From contig JACSVZ010000022.1 in NCBI GenBank assembly GCA_014706295.1, forward strand, positions 7,830,830 through 7,894,829: 64,000 nucleotides of DNA, written 5' to 3'. The stretch comes from Lycocorax pyrrhopterus obiensis (taxonomy: Eukaryota; Chordata; Aves; Passeriformes; Paradisaeidae). The position numbers and the translations under genes are program-made. Under the pieces are notes generated by a model, which saw only the letters and a list, made by a program, of their open reading frames with translations, made no database searches and had not been told where the DNA came from. Positions 1 to 12,040 of the stretch are shown here, piece after piece (position 1 is the first letter of the stretch; each line of letters begins with the position of its first letter).

Positions 1-1074
1 CAATAGGTCAGATCTTTAACATGCACAATATTAACTTTCTAAATCCTACTTTCTCTCAGGGTTTACTTGACTAGATAATTTCTATTTATTTTGGACACAT
101 TCTGATATCATGTCTATAGAGATTTGTGGGGAAAGTACAGATGATACAAAGGATTTTGCTTTTAACTCTTAACCACTCCCTGATCACCACCACCAACAGC
201 CTTTCTAAATCCTTTCACATTTCCATTTTCTCTTTTCCCCTGTTTCTCTGCACTCAGCATCCTGCAAGCAGTGCTGCACAGTCTCCCAGTAAATATCTCA
301 TTTAAAGAGTGAGGAAGCCTGAATTAAATAGGGCAGGGACTCTTGCTGGCCCGAGTTAATGGAGATGTCTTTTAGTGAGACGTCAGCTCTCGACAGTTCA
401 GCTCCGCCAGCGTCGTGACAAACCTTCCTCCCACGTTATACAGTGCATGAACAATGATCCACTAGGAAGGTGTGTGATAGCCTTTGGATTGGGCCATGGC
501 TCATTTTTAGGTATTTTCTCATACTTCAGGGCCACAGCTTATAACCTCATATAAGTGAATGAGAACAGCAAGTAAACCAGTCCTGGAACCAGGAGCAGCT
601 GTCAATGGCTCAAAGGCAGACAGGAAACCTCATCATCTTGGCCCAGTCTTGATAAATTAATAATGCTCTGTGCTGCAACCAGTGGAAAATATGGATGTGT
701 CTACATGATAGCTGTAGAAGACCACCTGAAAAATCTGGAATGTGAAATTATTCTAATTGATGTAACTGGAGCCAGAATGTGGGATAATGTTATCCAGTAG
801 CTGGAAATTTCAGGATCACAATGGTGGTCCTCTCCAATCTTCAGAGAAAAAGCGTCAATTAGGGGATCATGTACTGGTAGTGATGCATTGCAATTAGAAT
901 GTTGGAGCTCTTAAAAATTAGCACTGCTCTTGACACTTCCAAAATTGTGCCACCTTGTACTCTGGAGCAATCATTACGATAATGAACAATTTCTTCTGGG
1001 TGGTATCTGCCACCACTTGACAGTTTCATAAATGTGAACATTTCAGAAGTGACAAAACTTCCATCCTTGCTGGC
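1..1074. other. Non-coding spacer with a CpG-bearing candidate conserved element
   Basis: No gene is seen. Most of the stretch is AT-rich with short chance frames. The exception is about 300-470, where six or seven CpGs fall within roughly 90 bp (349-438) while the flanks have almost none. This patch holds a GACGTCA core at 379-385, close to a CREB/ATF site. Retained CpGs in otherwise CpG-depleted DNA suggest either lack of germline methylation or selective constraint. The element call is inference; the CpG clustering is read directly. Confidence 0.35.
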
Positions 1075-1092
1075 AAAAAAAAAAAAAAAAAA
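1075..1092. repeat. Poly-A run (18 bp)
   Basis: This is an uninterrupted A run with no AATAAA shortly upstream and no recognisable retroposed body beside it. It is treated as a simple repeat, not a processed pseudogene tail. Confidence 0.9.
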
Positions 1093-2551
1093 GAAGGTTA
1101 ATTAAACCCCAAGCTTTCTTTTCTGAAGCACACACACCCAGAGCATCAGCACACACAGAAAGTTGTGCCACGAATGCTTTTTTCAGTGCAGAAAACCATC
1201 TTGTGTTTTCACATATGCTTCCAACACGAGAAGTTTCCTCATTTTGACAAAATGTGTTCCCTATATTTTTAGAGCTGGGTTAAAGCTCCACTGCTGAGGA
1301 GAGGACGCAGGGCAGTCACACAGCTGCTCCCGGCTACGCGGCAGAGCAAATGTCAGAAGTGCTGGCGCTAATGGGGAAGCGACAGTGCCCTTTGCTTCCC
1401 TGCCCCTGCCCTCCACTTCTCCCTTCCTCCCTGGGCCTGACCTCCTGCACCGGGAAACCTGCCCCTGCTTTGCAGATTGTTCTGCTGTTATCCTGCCCAA
1501 AAACAAACAAAACAAACAAACAGAGACTCATCTGTGCGGAGAAGATACCATTAATATGTAACCACGGGCATCAGAAAAAAACAGTGAGAGGGCAAACACG
1601 GCCAAGAACATGTTTGCAGTGTGTTCAGGATGGATTGCCCAACACTGAGGGAAGCAAAACACAAAAGTTACACTTCCGCCAGACAACATGAGTGGCTTGT
1701 CACCAAAAAAAACAGGTTTAAAGGCTACACTTGCCTTCCCTCATGCACCCCTCTCTCTTCTGCTTACTGCTTTCCTCTTGTCGAGTAAATAGGTTGTGAT
1801 TAAATCTTCCTAAATAGGAAAGAAATGCTACATCTGTAAGTTTCTCAAAAAAAGTAAAGACATGTCAAATGAAAAATGAGGGTGGCTTTGCAGAGGATAA
1901 GGAAGAGCTTCCCAAGCCACACAGAGGTGATCACAGTCCACAGCCCACCACAGGAGGTGGGACGGCTCACACCTGGAATTGCTGGCTCACACTGCACTGG
2001 GCCCCGAGCAAGCATTGCCCGGTATCTTCCTCATCAGAGACCGTCAGAGAAGCAGGACTAACCCACATCAACACCCATTACTGAATTCCTGAAAAGAGTG
2101 GGTTAATGGTTCACAAAAATCAATAAAAGATTGCTGTGATGGGAGAGCCATCCTGCAATGACAGAGTGGTTTTTCCTGCCAGCAATACTCTCACATTTAT
2201 TGAGAGAGCAGAAGCTGTGATATCTAATTCTGGCTTAAAGTCTCTCAAAGTCTGGTGTTCTCCACCTCCCCGGCTAGTGACCAAGCAGTTTCTTTTCTGT
2301 CGAGGCTGGAGCTGATGGTGATGTTAAGACAAACAGCCAGGACTGTCCCTGTGCCCCAGGCACACGCAACAGTGAGCACAGCAGGGTTCATGTGCCCTGG
2401 CTGGATTTGCTCAGTGTTACCACCCAGCAACAGCCCCTGCAGCTGATTACTGCAGAGTGCTCTGGATGTTGAAACACACACTGCCTCTTAGGGCTTCCCC
2501 CTTGCTTGATCTGTCTTTTCACTTCTCATCTTTTCCTGTCCGTTTATTTAT
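1093..2551. other. Spacer, GC-richer around 1.25-1.5 kb
   Basis: No recognisable gene. The 1260-1500 part is C-rich on the plus strand, with several CCC runs. It gives overlapping open frames on both strands (1350-1691 plus, 1261-1531 minus) that look like composition artefacts. A (CAAA)n stretch lies at 1499-1521. The frame at 1869-2084 has no recognisable domain. Confidence 0.5.
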
Positions 2552-2625
2552 TTATCATTTGTTTATTTTATTTTATTTTATTTTATTTTATTTTATTTTA
2601 TTTTATTTTATTTTATTTATTTTTC
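2552..2625. repeat. (TTTTA)n pentanucleotide microsatellite
   Basis: About twelve TTTTA units run in tandem with minor imperfections at both ends. The tract creates the Phe/Ile/Leu/Tyr-rich low-complexity part of the open frame at 2506-2919, which is therefore not a gene. Confidence 0.95.
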
Positions 2626-5449
2626 AGTAATCTCACTAGACTGTGCAGTGGCCAGTACTCTTCAGATCTAATAAAAAGGCTGCAGACGTGGTTTATGTCC
2701 TCACTACCCATTTCAGACTACTTCAGGAGCCAATTTTTTAAGACTGGCAGAAGTGTCCCCCGGGTGACCAGAGTTCACAGCCCCCTGAGACGGTCACTCA
2801 GTCATTCAGGAGCTGCAGGTGCTTTCACAGTTAGGGAAAAGAACATTATGGATAAGAAAGCAGGATTAAGACCTGACATTTCGGCTTCAAGCTTGACCAA
2901 GCAACTTGGAACACACTGACAAATCCTCTTGGTGCACCTCCACAGGATCAGCCACGTCTCCAGCCCAGCCCTTGGCTCCAGTGCACACACGAGAGCTTCA
3001 CTGAGGACAACAATAGTGGAAACAACATCCGTCCTATTAACAACACATATGCAAATACACACTTTTGGCTGTATTGTTGTGTTGCTTTTACCATAGATCT
3101 AATCTCTTCACCTTTGGCATTGAAAATGTGTTTTAATTAACCCACTAGCAAAACATTAGCCTGGGATGGTCTGATCATTTTTAACTTTATTTTCCTGAAT
3201 GAAAACAATGCTGGCCAAATTTACTGTACACTGTCACCTTAATTACCTGTCTTAGACAATCCCTTTCACACTCACTTGCAGTTTATCAGAGTATAACACA
3301 AAAACTCCTCCTCTAAAAAAAACTTTAAATGCTTCTGAGATTCAAACTGTAGATTGCTTGTGCAGCTATAATCTTAAAAAACATCTGCTACATTTGTGTG
3401 GTAAAGGAAGTCTCTTTAGAATACAGCCTTTGATTTCTATAAAAGACAAATCAGGCCACATGTTTTTGTTTTGAATGCTTCTCATCACAAGAGGAAATTT
3501 TCTGCAGCTTGGAATTTTGAAGGCATGAAAAATGTATTTATTTTTTTAAACAAAGAGAGCACATAAGAACATCAACAAAACTCCTCGGAAGTGTTAAAAA
3601 CCATTCCTCTATCATCTTTAAAGAAACACTAACAACTGCCTGACCCACATTTTGATCTACCTCTCTGTCTTAAATTTATCTGGGTCATATCATGTCCTTG
3701 ATCCAAACATATACCTCCCATTGACATCTCAGACCTTAGGAGGTTCAGCTCTGGAGCTGCTAACAGCCCAGACAAGCAGCAGATTAGGAGGTTTCACTGG
3801 GCTTTTTTCATTTGTCTCTCAAAGTGAGTGTGCTGATAGTGGTGGATTGACAAACTGGCTTTGACACCGGTGTGCATTGGAGGTAGGAATCGATGGTGCC
3901 TTGTGGCTGAGTGAGTCCAGAACAGATCTTTTTTTGCCTCATTCTGAACGATCTATTTTTTAAGAAACTGCAAAAAAATAAAAGCTTCTGACTTTTCATA
4001 GGGAACCCGTTGTTTTAGATTTTAAAACTGATTTGTTGCTGCCCATTTCTTCCACCTACATCTCCCCTCTCTTCTTCACAGGGGTACTGGAGATGCCTAC
4101 ACCAAGGTTTTCCAAAACACAGTTATAGAGGATCATCTTTTACACTTACCAACCACCCAAATGCTTCGTACTACCACTCTCTTCTCTGCTTCTTTCCCCT
4201 AGCAAGAAGCTCTGAGCTAAAACAGCCTCTATGTCTCCAACCACTTCAAACCACAGGTCAAACCCTGCCTAACATGGGCTCTTAACCCTGGGTGTGGAAT
4301 CACATGGTTTCATTCTCCCTTTTCCAGGGTTAAAGGAGTTCACAGGGCTCTGCTGCAAGCCCAGGGCAGGAGGGGAGCAGCAGGAGCATAGCTCAGCCAG
4401 TTACATCAGTAGATGTTGCATCCAGAGTGGTGCAGCTCTAAAACACAATGTCTATTGTCTCAGCAGACAAATCAAATGCAGTCAGCATCTCCCCATTTGA
4501 TAAGCTTCTGATCACAAAGATTATTTGTATTTTTGCATGCTAGGAATAGACTTTTGCCATGATTTGAAATGCAAAATCTACAATTCTGCATAGCTAAGAC
4601 ACTGATACAGGGAACCAATCATGATTAAATTTTAAAAACTCAGATCACCAACGCTATAGCAAATCCCTAACAGTTTTGCAGGCCTGCCAAGCAGGTATGG
4701 CTAAAGAGTGTCCTGCTGATAGCAGCTGTGACCTGAAGCACATCCTTTTAAGTGATAACTGCTGTCAAAGTGGGGAGACAAGTAATGAGAGCAGAAAGGC
4801 ATTTCAGTTGTAGCAGCTTGGATAGCTCTCATATAATTTGTATTTTCATTCCCTGGAAATACTTCATTAGCTCTCAATTATTTTTGGTTTCTGGAGGAAT
4901 TTTTTTTCAGTTCATTCATTTTTCTTGTAGTTAGTCACTCATCCCATGTTTTAATGCTAAAGAGGTATCAAAATTCATTTATTTATACCTTAGGTGCTGC
5001 CCAGAGCTCACTGAAGTCAATACAAAGGTACCAGTTAGTTTAAGGTCCACTTGTTTTTGATGCTGCTTTCCCTGCTAAGTTTGTAATCAAATTCAGCTTT
5101 ACTGCTCTGTGAAACAGAGGATCCTTCTTAAAGGACAGTAGACTCTGTTTCATCTGAAGATTTACTACGAGTGGGAATAATCTTTCTTTTGCATGTGGAA
5201 TGGAGAAAGTCCATGGAGATAAATTTGGAAAGGTGACGAGTCCCTGTCATTGATCATTCATGGCTCTAACAGAGGTATCAGGCGTTAGGCAGAGTGGACA
5301 ATGGGTCAGAGCTCTCCCTGAGCTCCCACCACCCAATTTTCCCTGTAGAAATCCCCCACCCAGCCAACAAACCAAGTTCCTCCACTCCATGTCCCCGTGC
5401 ATTTATAAGACAGAGCACAGTGCAAACGCACTTTGGAGTCTGCTCTAAA
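2626..5449. other. Spacer without recognisable features
   Basis: No gene, repeat family or RNA gene is recognised. About 3330-3560 and 4500-4660 are AT-rich and less simple than their surroundings and might contain weak conserved elements, but they have no distinctive motif. Confidence 0.45.
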
Positions 5450-5640
5450 TGCTGGCAGATGTTTTTCATCACAGCAAAGGAGCCTCTTGTGCAATTAGCG
5501 AGACAGACCTTTAAAAAATTTTTTTTGCACGGAATAACTGTGTATTTACATAGTTGTGAAATTACTTTTCTGATAGAGAATCTGATTTGCAAAACATTCA
5601 GTGCATTTTCTTTTTCTGTAATCATGTCTTCCCCTTGCTC
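5450..5640. promoter_or_regulatory. Candidate conserved non-coding element
   Basis: This AT-rich block contains GCAATTAGCGAGACAG, a homeodomain TAAT-type core next to a preserved CpG, followed by T/A runs and several ATTAC-like words. It lies between less structured spacers. Frames of 115 and 122 codons cross it on opposite strands and look fortuitous. Conservation is inferred, not measured. Confidence 0.3.
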
Positions 5641-6639
5641 TGAGATGCAGCATTCCTTGTAAACAACTGTCTCCTCTCCTTAGCACCCTCATCTGTATCA
5701 CGCCTGGAAAAGAGATCCCGGGCTAGCTGTCGTTGAAGCATTTCTCCAAAGCCTAGAGGAATGCATGGAAGAGCTCCCAGAGGATTCAGTGGGGCTTGGA
5801 CTGGGTACTGAGCTCTGGGTGCACTGAGTAACCAACCCACTGCACCCTGCCAGGTTTCAGCTTTGATTAATGAATGTGCAACTCTTTGTAGAAATGATTC
5901 ACAAAGCCTTTCAAGTGCACCAGAGCTCATTTTTGGCCAAAGTTTTCACTGTTTCATGCGATTTCTGTAGAAACATACTGAGAAGCTGGGACCTTGCTTG
6001 AAGCTGTGGTGTACCCTGAGCTCACAACTAAAAGTGTGATCAGAGGGGAAGTGAGTCCTGAGCTCACTCCTGAGCTGAACTTGAATGGCACAACTCCCTG
6101 ATTTTCTGGTGTTTTCTACTCCTTGTCAGTCTGTTCAGAAGTTCAAGCAAGTCAAGAAAGTCCAAGCATGCATTTCAATTTTATTTAACATCAGCTGTGT
6201 TAAAAACACAACAGTCAGGATTCTGATTTGCTGTGAATCTGGACCCCTTTTAAAAATTCTGACCAGATTTGGGGGAAAGTCAGACACAGATTCACATAAT
6301 ACCATTGCAGCTAGATTTTCTGCTCTTCTTTACAGTTATGGCACTGAGTTCTAATATATTTAGCCTTTTTTAATATAAATAATCTTGTTTCTCAACTATA
6401 CAGCAAGTGCGGGTGAGGGGGTGGTGACTGTCACTGCAGGATTAAAAAGAGGGAGAAATGTTTCTGCAGTGCCTCACATGGGATGGAGTGCTGACCTTTG
6501 TCTCCTGCATCCAGGGACGGAGAGGACAGGAGCAGCTCTTTTCCAAAGAGCTCAGGTCCCAGCAGTTCCCATTATAACTCCATGACTCAGCACCCAACGT
6601 GATCTCTGCCCCTGACACAAGCAGGGTGAGGAAAAAAGA
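5641..6639. other. Spacer
   Basis: Nothing recognisable. The open frames at 5622-5930 (minus) and 6085-6354 (plus) are short and encode no domain I can name. Confidence 0.45.
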
Positions 6640-6960
6640 AATACCCAATCACCCTTGGAGCGACGTGTCTTGCTGACAGTTAATTTGCCAACAGCACTCT
6701 GTGGCTTTGTATATTAATTAAGCAGCGAATTAATTCATTAATGTTGCCGACACAGAGAGCAGAACATACCTTCATTTCATAATGCCTAATCCCATTATCA
6801 ACAAGCTAAATTCTGCCCTCAGCTCACCTACACGATGGCACTGCTGACTCCAACAGATGCCACAAGGAAACGTCTGGGGGCAGTTTTTGGCCTGACTTGT
6901 TTCATTGTGCTGCAGACAGCCATGAGGCATTTTCATTCCTCTAAGTAAATTTTCCTTCAG
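6640..6960. promoter_or_regulatory. Candidate conserved element with homeodomain-site cluster
   Basis: The core at 6708-6745 has three close TTAATTA-, TTAATTC- and TTAATG-type homeodomain words around a GCAGCG. A TAATCC (OTX/bicoid-class) site follows at 6787-6792, then CATTATC. Such clusters are typical of enhancers near developmental genes. Motifs are read directly; enhancer function is inferred. Confidence 0.4.
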
Positions 6961-7637
6961 AAGCTTGGCAAAGTAAAACCTCAGACACTTTTGGGCTCTT
7001 TGCCCAACTTGAGAACAAGGGGCACAAAAAAAGGTTCATTTTTCTCACCAGCTACCAATTTGATTGACATGGAGGGCTGGTCCTATTAAGCTGAGATCTG
7101 GCCTGGGTTCAATGTATTTGGAAGCCTAGTTACAAACGCATTGAAACAACTTTAACACAGATTTTGTCAACCTATCAAAGACAAATCAAGAGTGATTTCC
7201 CTGATGCCTCTGCTGAATTGGGTAAATTTCATTTATTGACTTCAAGCACTGCGTGCTGGTGATTTTTTTCTCTGCCTTTTTCTCTGGAGGAATTTGACAT
7301 GATCAGATCTACTCTGATGTTTCATAATCACATTTTCTTTCCCCTTCCTCTCTCCTCCTTTGTGGGGTGCTTTGAGTGTTGCTACCAGGTATAGAAGGTG
7401 TGTATGTCAGAGAGAAGAGATGGGCCAAATTCAGAAGTGTGCTTAATCAAAACTAACTCAGTAGAGCCTCCTTTAACCTGGCCTGCCCTGCACTTCCTTT
7501 GGCTTCTATCACATAGAGGCCCTTGGAATGGCATCTACAGCACTGCTCAGGTAAAAAAACATAGCCATTAAGAACAGCTTTTATGGGATGTGGAATGAAC
7601 TGAACCCCTTCAGCTTGATGCACTGGAAGTTCATGGA
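6961..7637. other. Spacer
   Basis: Nothing recognisable was found: no repeat family, exon-like segment or RNA gene. Confidence 0.45.
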
Positions 7638-8348
7638 TTGGAAAAGGAAAAGCATGTTAATTTAACTGCAGAAAGGGTAAATGTGTGTTGGTACAAATGT
7701 CACTTTCAGGCAATAAAAAACAACTGGAGGAAATTTCTCTTTGGGGGAAAATGGACATTTTGGAGCTGGGGCACTAGATTTCAGTGCATGTGGAATAAAT
7801 CTGCACAGGACCATCTGAAAGACTCCTGGTGGTACCAGAAAGATCAGCCTCATCTGGGTCCAGACTTTTCATTTTATGTCACACTGATTTTTCGTTTGTG
7901 TAGCACACACTTCTCACAGATAACCAGTGATTCGTGTCCCCTGACCCTGAGGAAAGGCAGAGAGACTCACACAGGGGCTGCCACCCTCCCATTTCAGGGG
8001 AGAAACTGCTGCAAGCACGAAAAGTGCACCAGCGTCCTCAACCAGTTTGCATGGGTGAAGCTTGGCGTGACTGACACAGCTCGGCACATTCCTCAGAGTT
8101 TGCAGCCACATTTGCAAGGATTTGGGATGAAACCCGCAGGAGCCTCAGTGGTTTCAGCTCTGCAGTGGCGCTGCTCCCAGTACAGACCACAGCGAGCCCT
8201 GACAGACACACGGTGCCACACAGCCAACATGAGTTTAAAGCCACCAGCAGTGCCTCGCAATGGTTGTAAGAGCAGAAGCACCGAGCTCCTGCCATGCAGA
8301 GCCTTCCCAGCTCCTCTGCACGTGCAGAGCTGGCCTGGGGCTCGTTAG
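7638..8348 (+). other. Longest open frame in the window (236 codons), probably not a gene
   Basis: This is an uninterrupted ATG-started frame of 236 codons. The peptide is rich in Trp, Cys, His and Arg and has no signal peptide, membrane segment, repeat or domain that I recognise. The second half lies in GC-richer DNA with fewer random stops. Frames also run on the minus strand through 7914-8295, as expected for chance openness. No obvious promoter, poly-A signal or splice context supports expression. A frame this long is somewhat unlikely by chance in ordinary intergenic DNA, so it is recorded. It could be a relic, a lineage-specific exon or chance; chance is favoured. Confidence 0.15.
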
Positions 8349-8615
8349 CAGGAAAAACTCAGCATGGCAGGAGCTGGGGCCAACAGGTTCGAGTGCCCAG
8401 AGGCACCCCAGGGTGCGCACGGGTGTTGTCCTCGTTGCCGTTCCTTGTCACCAGCCCTGAGGAGCAGTCAACCAGAATGTGGTGCTGCCTCGGATGTGCT
8501 GAAAGAGCCTCCTCGGGAATGCACCTCCCTCAGCCTCAGCCCGGGGGCTGCGGGAGCCGTGGGCAGCCAGGCACCGACTGCTCGGAGCAAGCCTGGCACA
8601 CACATCCTTTGTTCT

Positions 8616-8735
8616 CTCCCCTTCCTGGAGGAGAAAACCAAAGCTAAGCAAGATTTTAGTGATGTGCTCAAAGTCAGACCGTGATTCAGTGATCAGCTGA
8701 GAAGGCAGACGTGCTGTGTTAGCCACTATTCCTGT
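8616..8735 (+). repeat. Possible MIR/CORE-SINE relic
   Basis: The order of words matches the 3' half of a MIR-type SINE: GAGGAGAAAAC (compare GAGGAAACTGAGG), then GTGATGTGCTCAAAGTCA (compare the GTGACTTGCCCAAGGTCA block), then TTCAGTGATCAG, and finally GTGCTGTGTTAGCCACTAT (compare the GTGCTCTTAACCACTA block). The copy is heavily diverged, as expected for an amniote-age element in a bird. The call is by eye from remembered consensus features, without a database search. Confidence 0.4.
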
Positions 8736-9689
8736 TTCTCCCGAGTTAATGTGGATGGATTTATTCAGCGCATATTTATTTTGTGGGTGTCTTTTTCATG
8801 ACATTTCCTCAATTTCTTGACTTACAGTTTTCATTATTGTGAAATTTGATTACAGAAGCAGGCAAAATCGCAGAGCAAGGCATGTTTCCACCATGCAATT
8901 TCACTCCAAGCTAGCCCCATCTCGGCCTGAGGATTGCATGGAGGGAGGATCGATTCTGAGTTTGCCAACTGACAGACTCATGACAAATATTCTGATCTTG
9001 TTTGGATCCCACCGAGAATATTTCATATGTTTAAAGGCCTGCTAAGTGTTTTTTCCCCTGTTTACCTGCTGTTCCACATAGTGAAATAGCTTGGGAATGA
9101 GGGAGCATTGTCTGGATCCTCGACAATGTGAGCTGCTTTGTCCTTTGCTTTCTGTTCCTTCCTCTGTACACGCTGGCACAGATATTCCCTGATCAGAGCA
9201 GGGTGTGCAGGATACAGAGATTCTCACAGTGTCAAAATGTAGCATGCTGGCCTGGAGCAACTCTTCTATTTTTCACATTTATGTGACACTATAAAAGTAA
9301 GTAAGAGCCATGATTTTATCTGGTGCCCTAGCAGCTAGAATTTACATAAACTTAGAGAGGTCTTGAAATCACAAATGCAAAGTGAAGTATTGTGTATCAT
9401 TAAAATAAATCACTGTCACAGAAGACTAAAACTTAACTAAAAGCTCTCTTTCTAGAATCAGTCTGTCTGGTCATACGGCACAGCCAGCAAAGAGTTTTGT
9501 ACTCAGCATTCTGTAGTTCATATAAGTTACATCAATCTCTATTTTTATTCTACAATTTCATATTTAATATCATGGAGTTACCTCCCTTAACTATGTTTAA
9601 TCTGGCTTTATGTTTGTTTATTTTCTTTGCCGTGTCATTTTTTCCTCTTGTTGTTAGTTTTGTTTGGCACTTGTATAATCACACTTTGG
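8736..9689. other. AT-rich spacer
   Basis: No recognisable gene. The 9497-9706 frame encodes a hydrophobic Phe/Leu-rich peptide produced by T-rich DNA and is not considered real. Confidence 0.45.
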
Positions 9690-9850
9690 AAACATTAACT
9701 AATTAACCTTCTTAATACTCCTGGGAGGTACAGCAGACTACGTCAGCCTTACCCTGCCTCCCACTTCATGATGAAATAAGCAGGAGTTGTCTGATTTGCA
9801 TAAGGATGAAAAGAAATTTGGCTGAGCCAAGACTCAAATCTGGGGTTCCT
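9690..9850 (+). repeat. Possible second MIR/CORE-SINE relic
   Basis: CTCCTGGGAGGTACAG is followed by CTTCATGATGAAATAAG and by GGCTGAGCCAAGACTCAAATCTGGGGTTCCTAG. This parallels the MIR order: CCTATGAGGTAGG, the TTTACAGATGAGGAAAC block, then GGCAGAGCCGGGATTCGAACCCAGG. Orientation is the same as the relic about 1 kb upstream. It is strongly diverged, and confidence is limited without a consensus alignment. Confidence 0.35.
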
Positions 9851-10249
9851 AGCTGGGATTTTTCCCTTTCCTTTTGTGCTGGGACTACTTCACAACTGGT
9901 TGTTGATCAGATTAAGCAGGAATGGCAAACTAAGGGGTTGTACCCGCTTCCCTGAGCTCCTTGTCACTCGGTACAGGCATTTGGGGCACCCCAAAGCCAA
10001 ACAGGGAGTGTTCCCATCCCACCCAACAGCATCATCACCAGCACACAAAGAGCAAAAGCTAACGCTCGTACGGCTGATCTCTGTGGCACCACTGGTAGTG
10101 CCTGAAGAACCAAACGAAAGCAAGACATTTTCTGGTGGATAGTGTGCAAACCTCTAAGAAAAATGTTCCTCAACAGCCCACAAACTCCTCTCTATATGCA
10201 CCCTCTGGCTGAGTGTTGACCCCACTACCCTCTGTTAGAGATCTGCTGT
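9851..10249. other. Spacer
   Basis: Nothing recognisable. Overlapping frames on both strands (9876-10173) encode no known domain. Confidence 0.45.
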
Positions 10250-10340
10250 AGAATCATAGAATCATTTGGGATGGAAAAGCCCTCTAAGGTCATCGAGTCT
10301 GGCCATCAACGCAGCACTGCCAAGCCCACCACTAAACCAG
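10250..10340 (-). mobile_element. CR1 LINE fragment, 3' end only
   Basis: Read in reverse, the element ends in the CR1 terminal octamer pattern: two ATTCTATG-type units appear here as AGAATCATAGAATCAT at 10250-10265. The adjacent block GGAAAAGCCCTCTAAGGTCATCGAGTC and CAGCACTGCCAAGCCCACCACTAAACCA is the usual avian CR1 3' UTR. Only about 90 bp remain, so this is a severely 5'-truncated insertion. It aligns by eye to the copy at 43400-43530 with about 16 mismatches in 90 positions. Confidence 0.92.
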
Positions 10341-12040
10341 AGACAGCACTGGAAAAACAGCCTCTCCAGAGGATGGCTGGAAGGGCAATTACCTTTGTAA
10401 CTTCATACCTGGCGTATGCAATAGATAAGCTAATATTATCAGAGGGAGGAGTAGAAATAGGGTTGGGTAAATGGACTCAATCACAAGGATGAAGGCTACC
10501 CCAGGAAGCCAACTCCCGGGAAGGATAATGGCAGGAATATGCCTCAGCAAGGAGGAGGGCTGGGTTTGTGCAACAGAGAGTGGGAGAGGCAGTGGGAAGA
10601 GCAAACCCAGTGGAGCCCTCTGATGCTTCAGGCACCCTGAGCCTTGCCCTGGGGCTGTGTGGCTCAGAGCAGTGGTGTGATGCAGGAGCAGGAGGTCCAA
10701 GCACGGCATGGAAGGCTGGAGTGGGAAGTCCTCTGTAGAAAACCAGTCTGTGTGGAGGGACTGTTCAGCCCTACGAGAGGGAGAAGGCTCAGCACAGCCA
10801 CACCCCATGCACCTGGGCAGCCCTGCACTTCCAACCAGGCTGCTTCCACTGCAGGTTTTGCTCCTTGGACTGAATAGGGCCTCCCTCTTTTGCAAACTCT
10901 TCCAGTGAACTTGTGTGTGTGAACACGCCTAAACATTTCAGCAGCACCCCTTAGCTGCCAAGGGCTTGATGATTCTCCTCCATTCACCTCTGTGCTCATG
11001 GTATTACAAACCAGTCAGGGAGTCACACGAGTGCCCAGCGCACTGCAGTGCTGGGACAGGTTCCCACAGAGGGCTCTGACTGGAGAACCAAAACCAGAAC
11101 AGCTGAGAGGACCAACAGCACGGACTCAGCGTGCTTCTCCCACTCTGCTGGACGGGACAGCCATGCCTATCCCGCAGTGAATCACAGCAATAACCCGGTG
11201 CATGCTGCAGCATCGCTCCATGTGCGCCAGCACGCACTTTAAACTTTCCTGACTGTTGGGATTGCATGACAGCAATGCAGTGCTGCCCCTTCACTGCTGT
11301 GACACCACTGCCAGGTCTCAGCACACGCCAGCTTCTCACACCAGAGTCATTTCTGTTTGTGAAGATTGCAACCAAGCCATTCTCTGTGTCTGTCTTTTCT
11401 AAAGAGGAGGAAGGTGAACAGAGGATCACAGGGGAGAAAAAGGGGTTTGATGCAATCTACACATGTATATAAGCAGAATACACAGCTGTATAATGGAAAA
11501 GCACACTTTGAAATGTTTGTGAAACAGGCCAGTGGTGGGCTGAAATGTCAGCACTTCTCTCCTTTTTATGTGGTAGGAGAAAAAGATTAAATTCCTCTTA
11601 AATGCCGTAGTGGCTTCTGCCTTATTAGAATCATCTCTCATAACATTTTTAGAGTATTGTGTGGAATCCACTTAAATGAATCCCCATGAAATGAAGAGTG
11701 CTGTTAGAATAATCTGGCTCTCGTGCAGTGGGCTCTGCCTTGCACAGCAAGATTTGGCTGTGTGCTTGAGAGGGAGAGCAGGCACCAGCTTCCCAGCTAT
11801 TCATATTTAAGTATCTCAAAAGGCACCAAGACGCTTGCAACAATATTGTATCACACTGCTATTTGAGCAAGGAGAGAAGAGCTTTGAATAATTAAAATCA
11901 ATTAAAAGGCTAAAGGATAGGGATTCTTCTTGTCTTCAGAGAACTCTTTACAGCAGTAGGTAAATGTTTTCTTGCCTTACCCAATAATTATCTCTCTCAA
12001 ACACACCTACCCACACACAGTCTTGTGCAGCCACAGTCTC
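10341..12040. other. Spacer with overlapping frames in GC-richer DNA
   Basis: Long frames occur on both strands through the same DNA (10389-10895, 10664-10999 and 11004-11429 minus; shorter ones plus). They share stop-poor composition but show no conserved domain, splice pattern or signal peptide I can recognise. They are judged non-coding. Confidence 0.45.

Noticed and set aside
1398..1437. Minus-strand G-quadruplex in the C-rich tract
   Set aside because: One loop is nine bases, outside the usual 1-7 rule.
2506..2919. 137-codon frame with a hydrophobic N-terminus resembling membrane segments
   Set aside because: The hydrophobic part is the (TTTTA)n repeat.
3476..3490. GCTTCTCATCACAA as a third copy of the duplicated 120-bp element
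   Set aside because: Only 14 bp match and flanking blocks are absent.
8391..8401. GGTTCGAGTGCCC as a tRNA B-box
   Set aside because: No matching A-box or acceptor stem at the required spacing; the B-box is imperfect.
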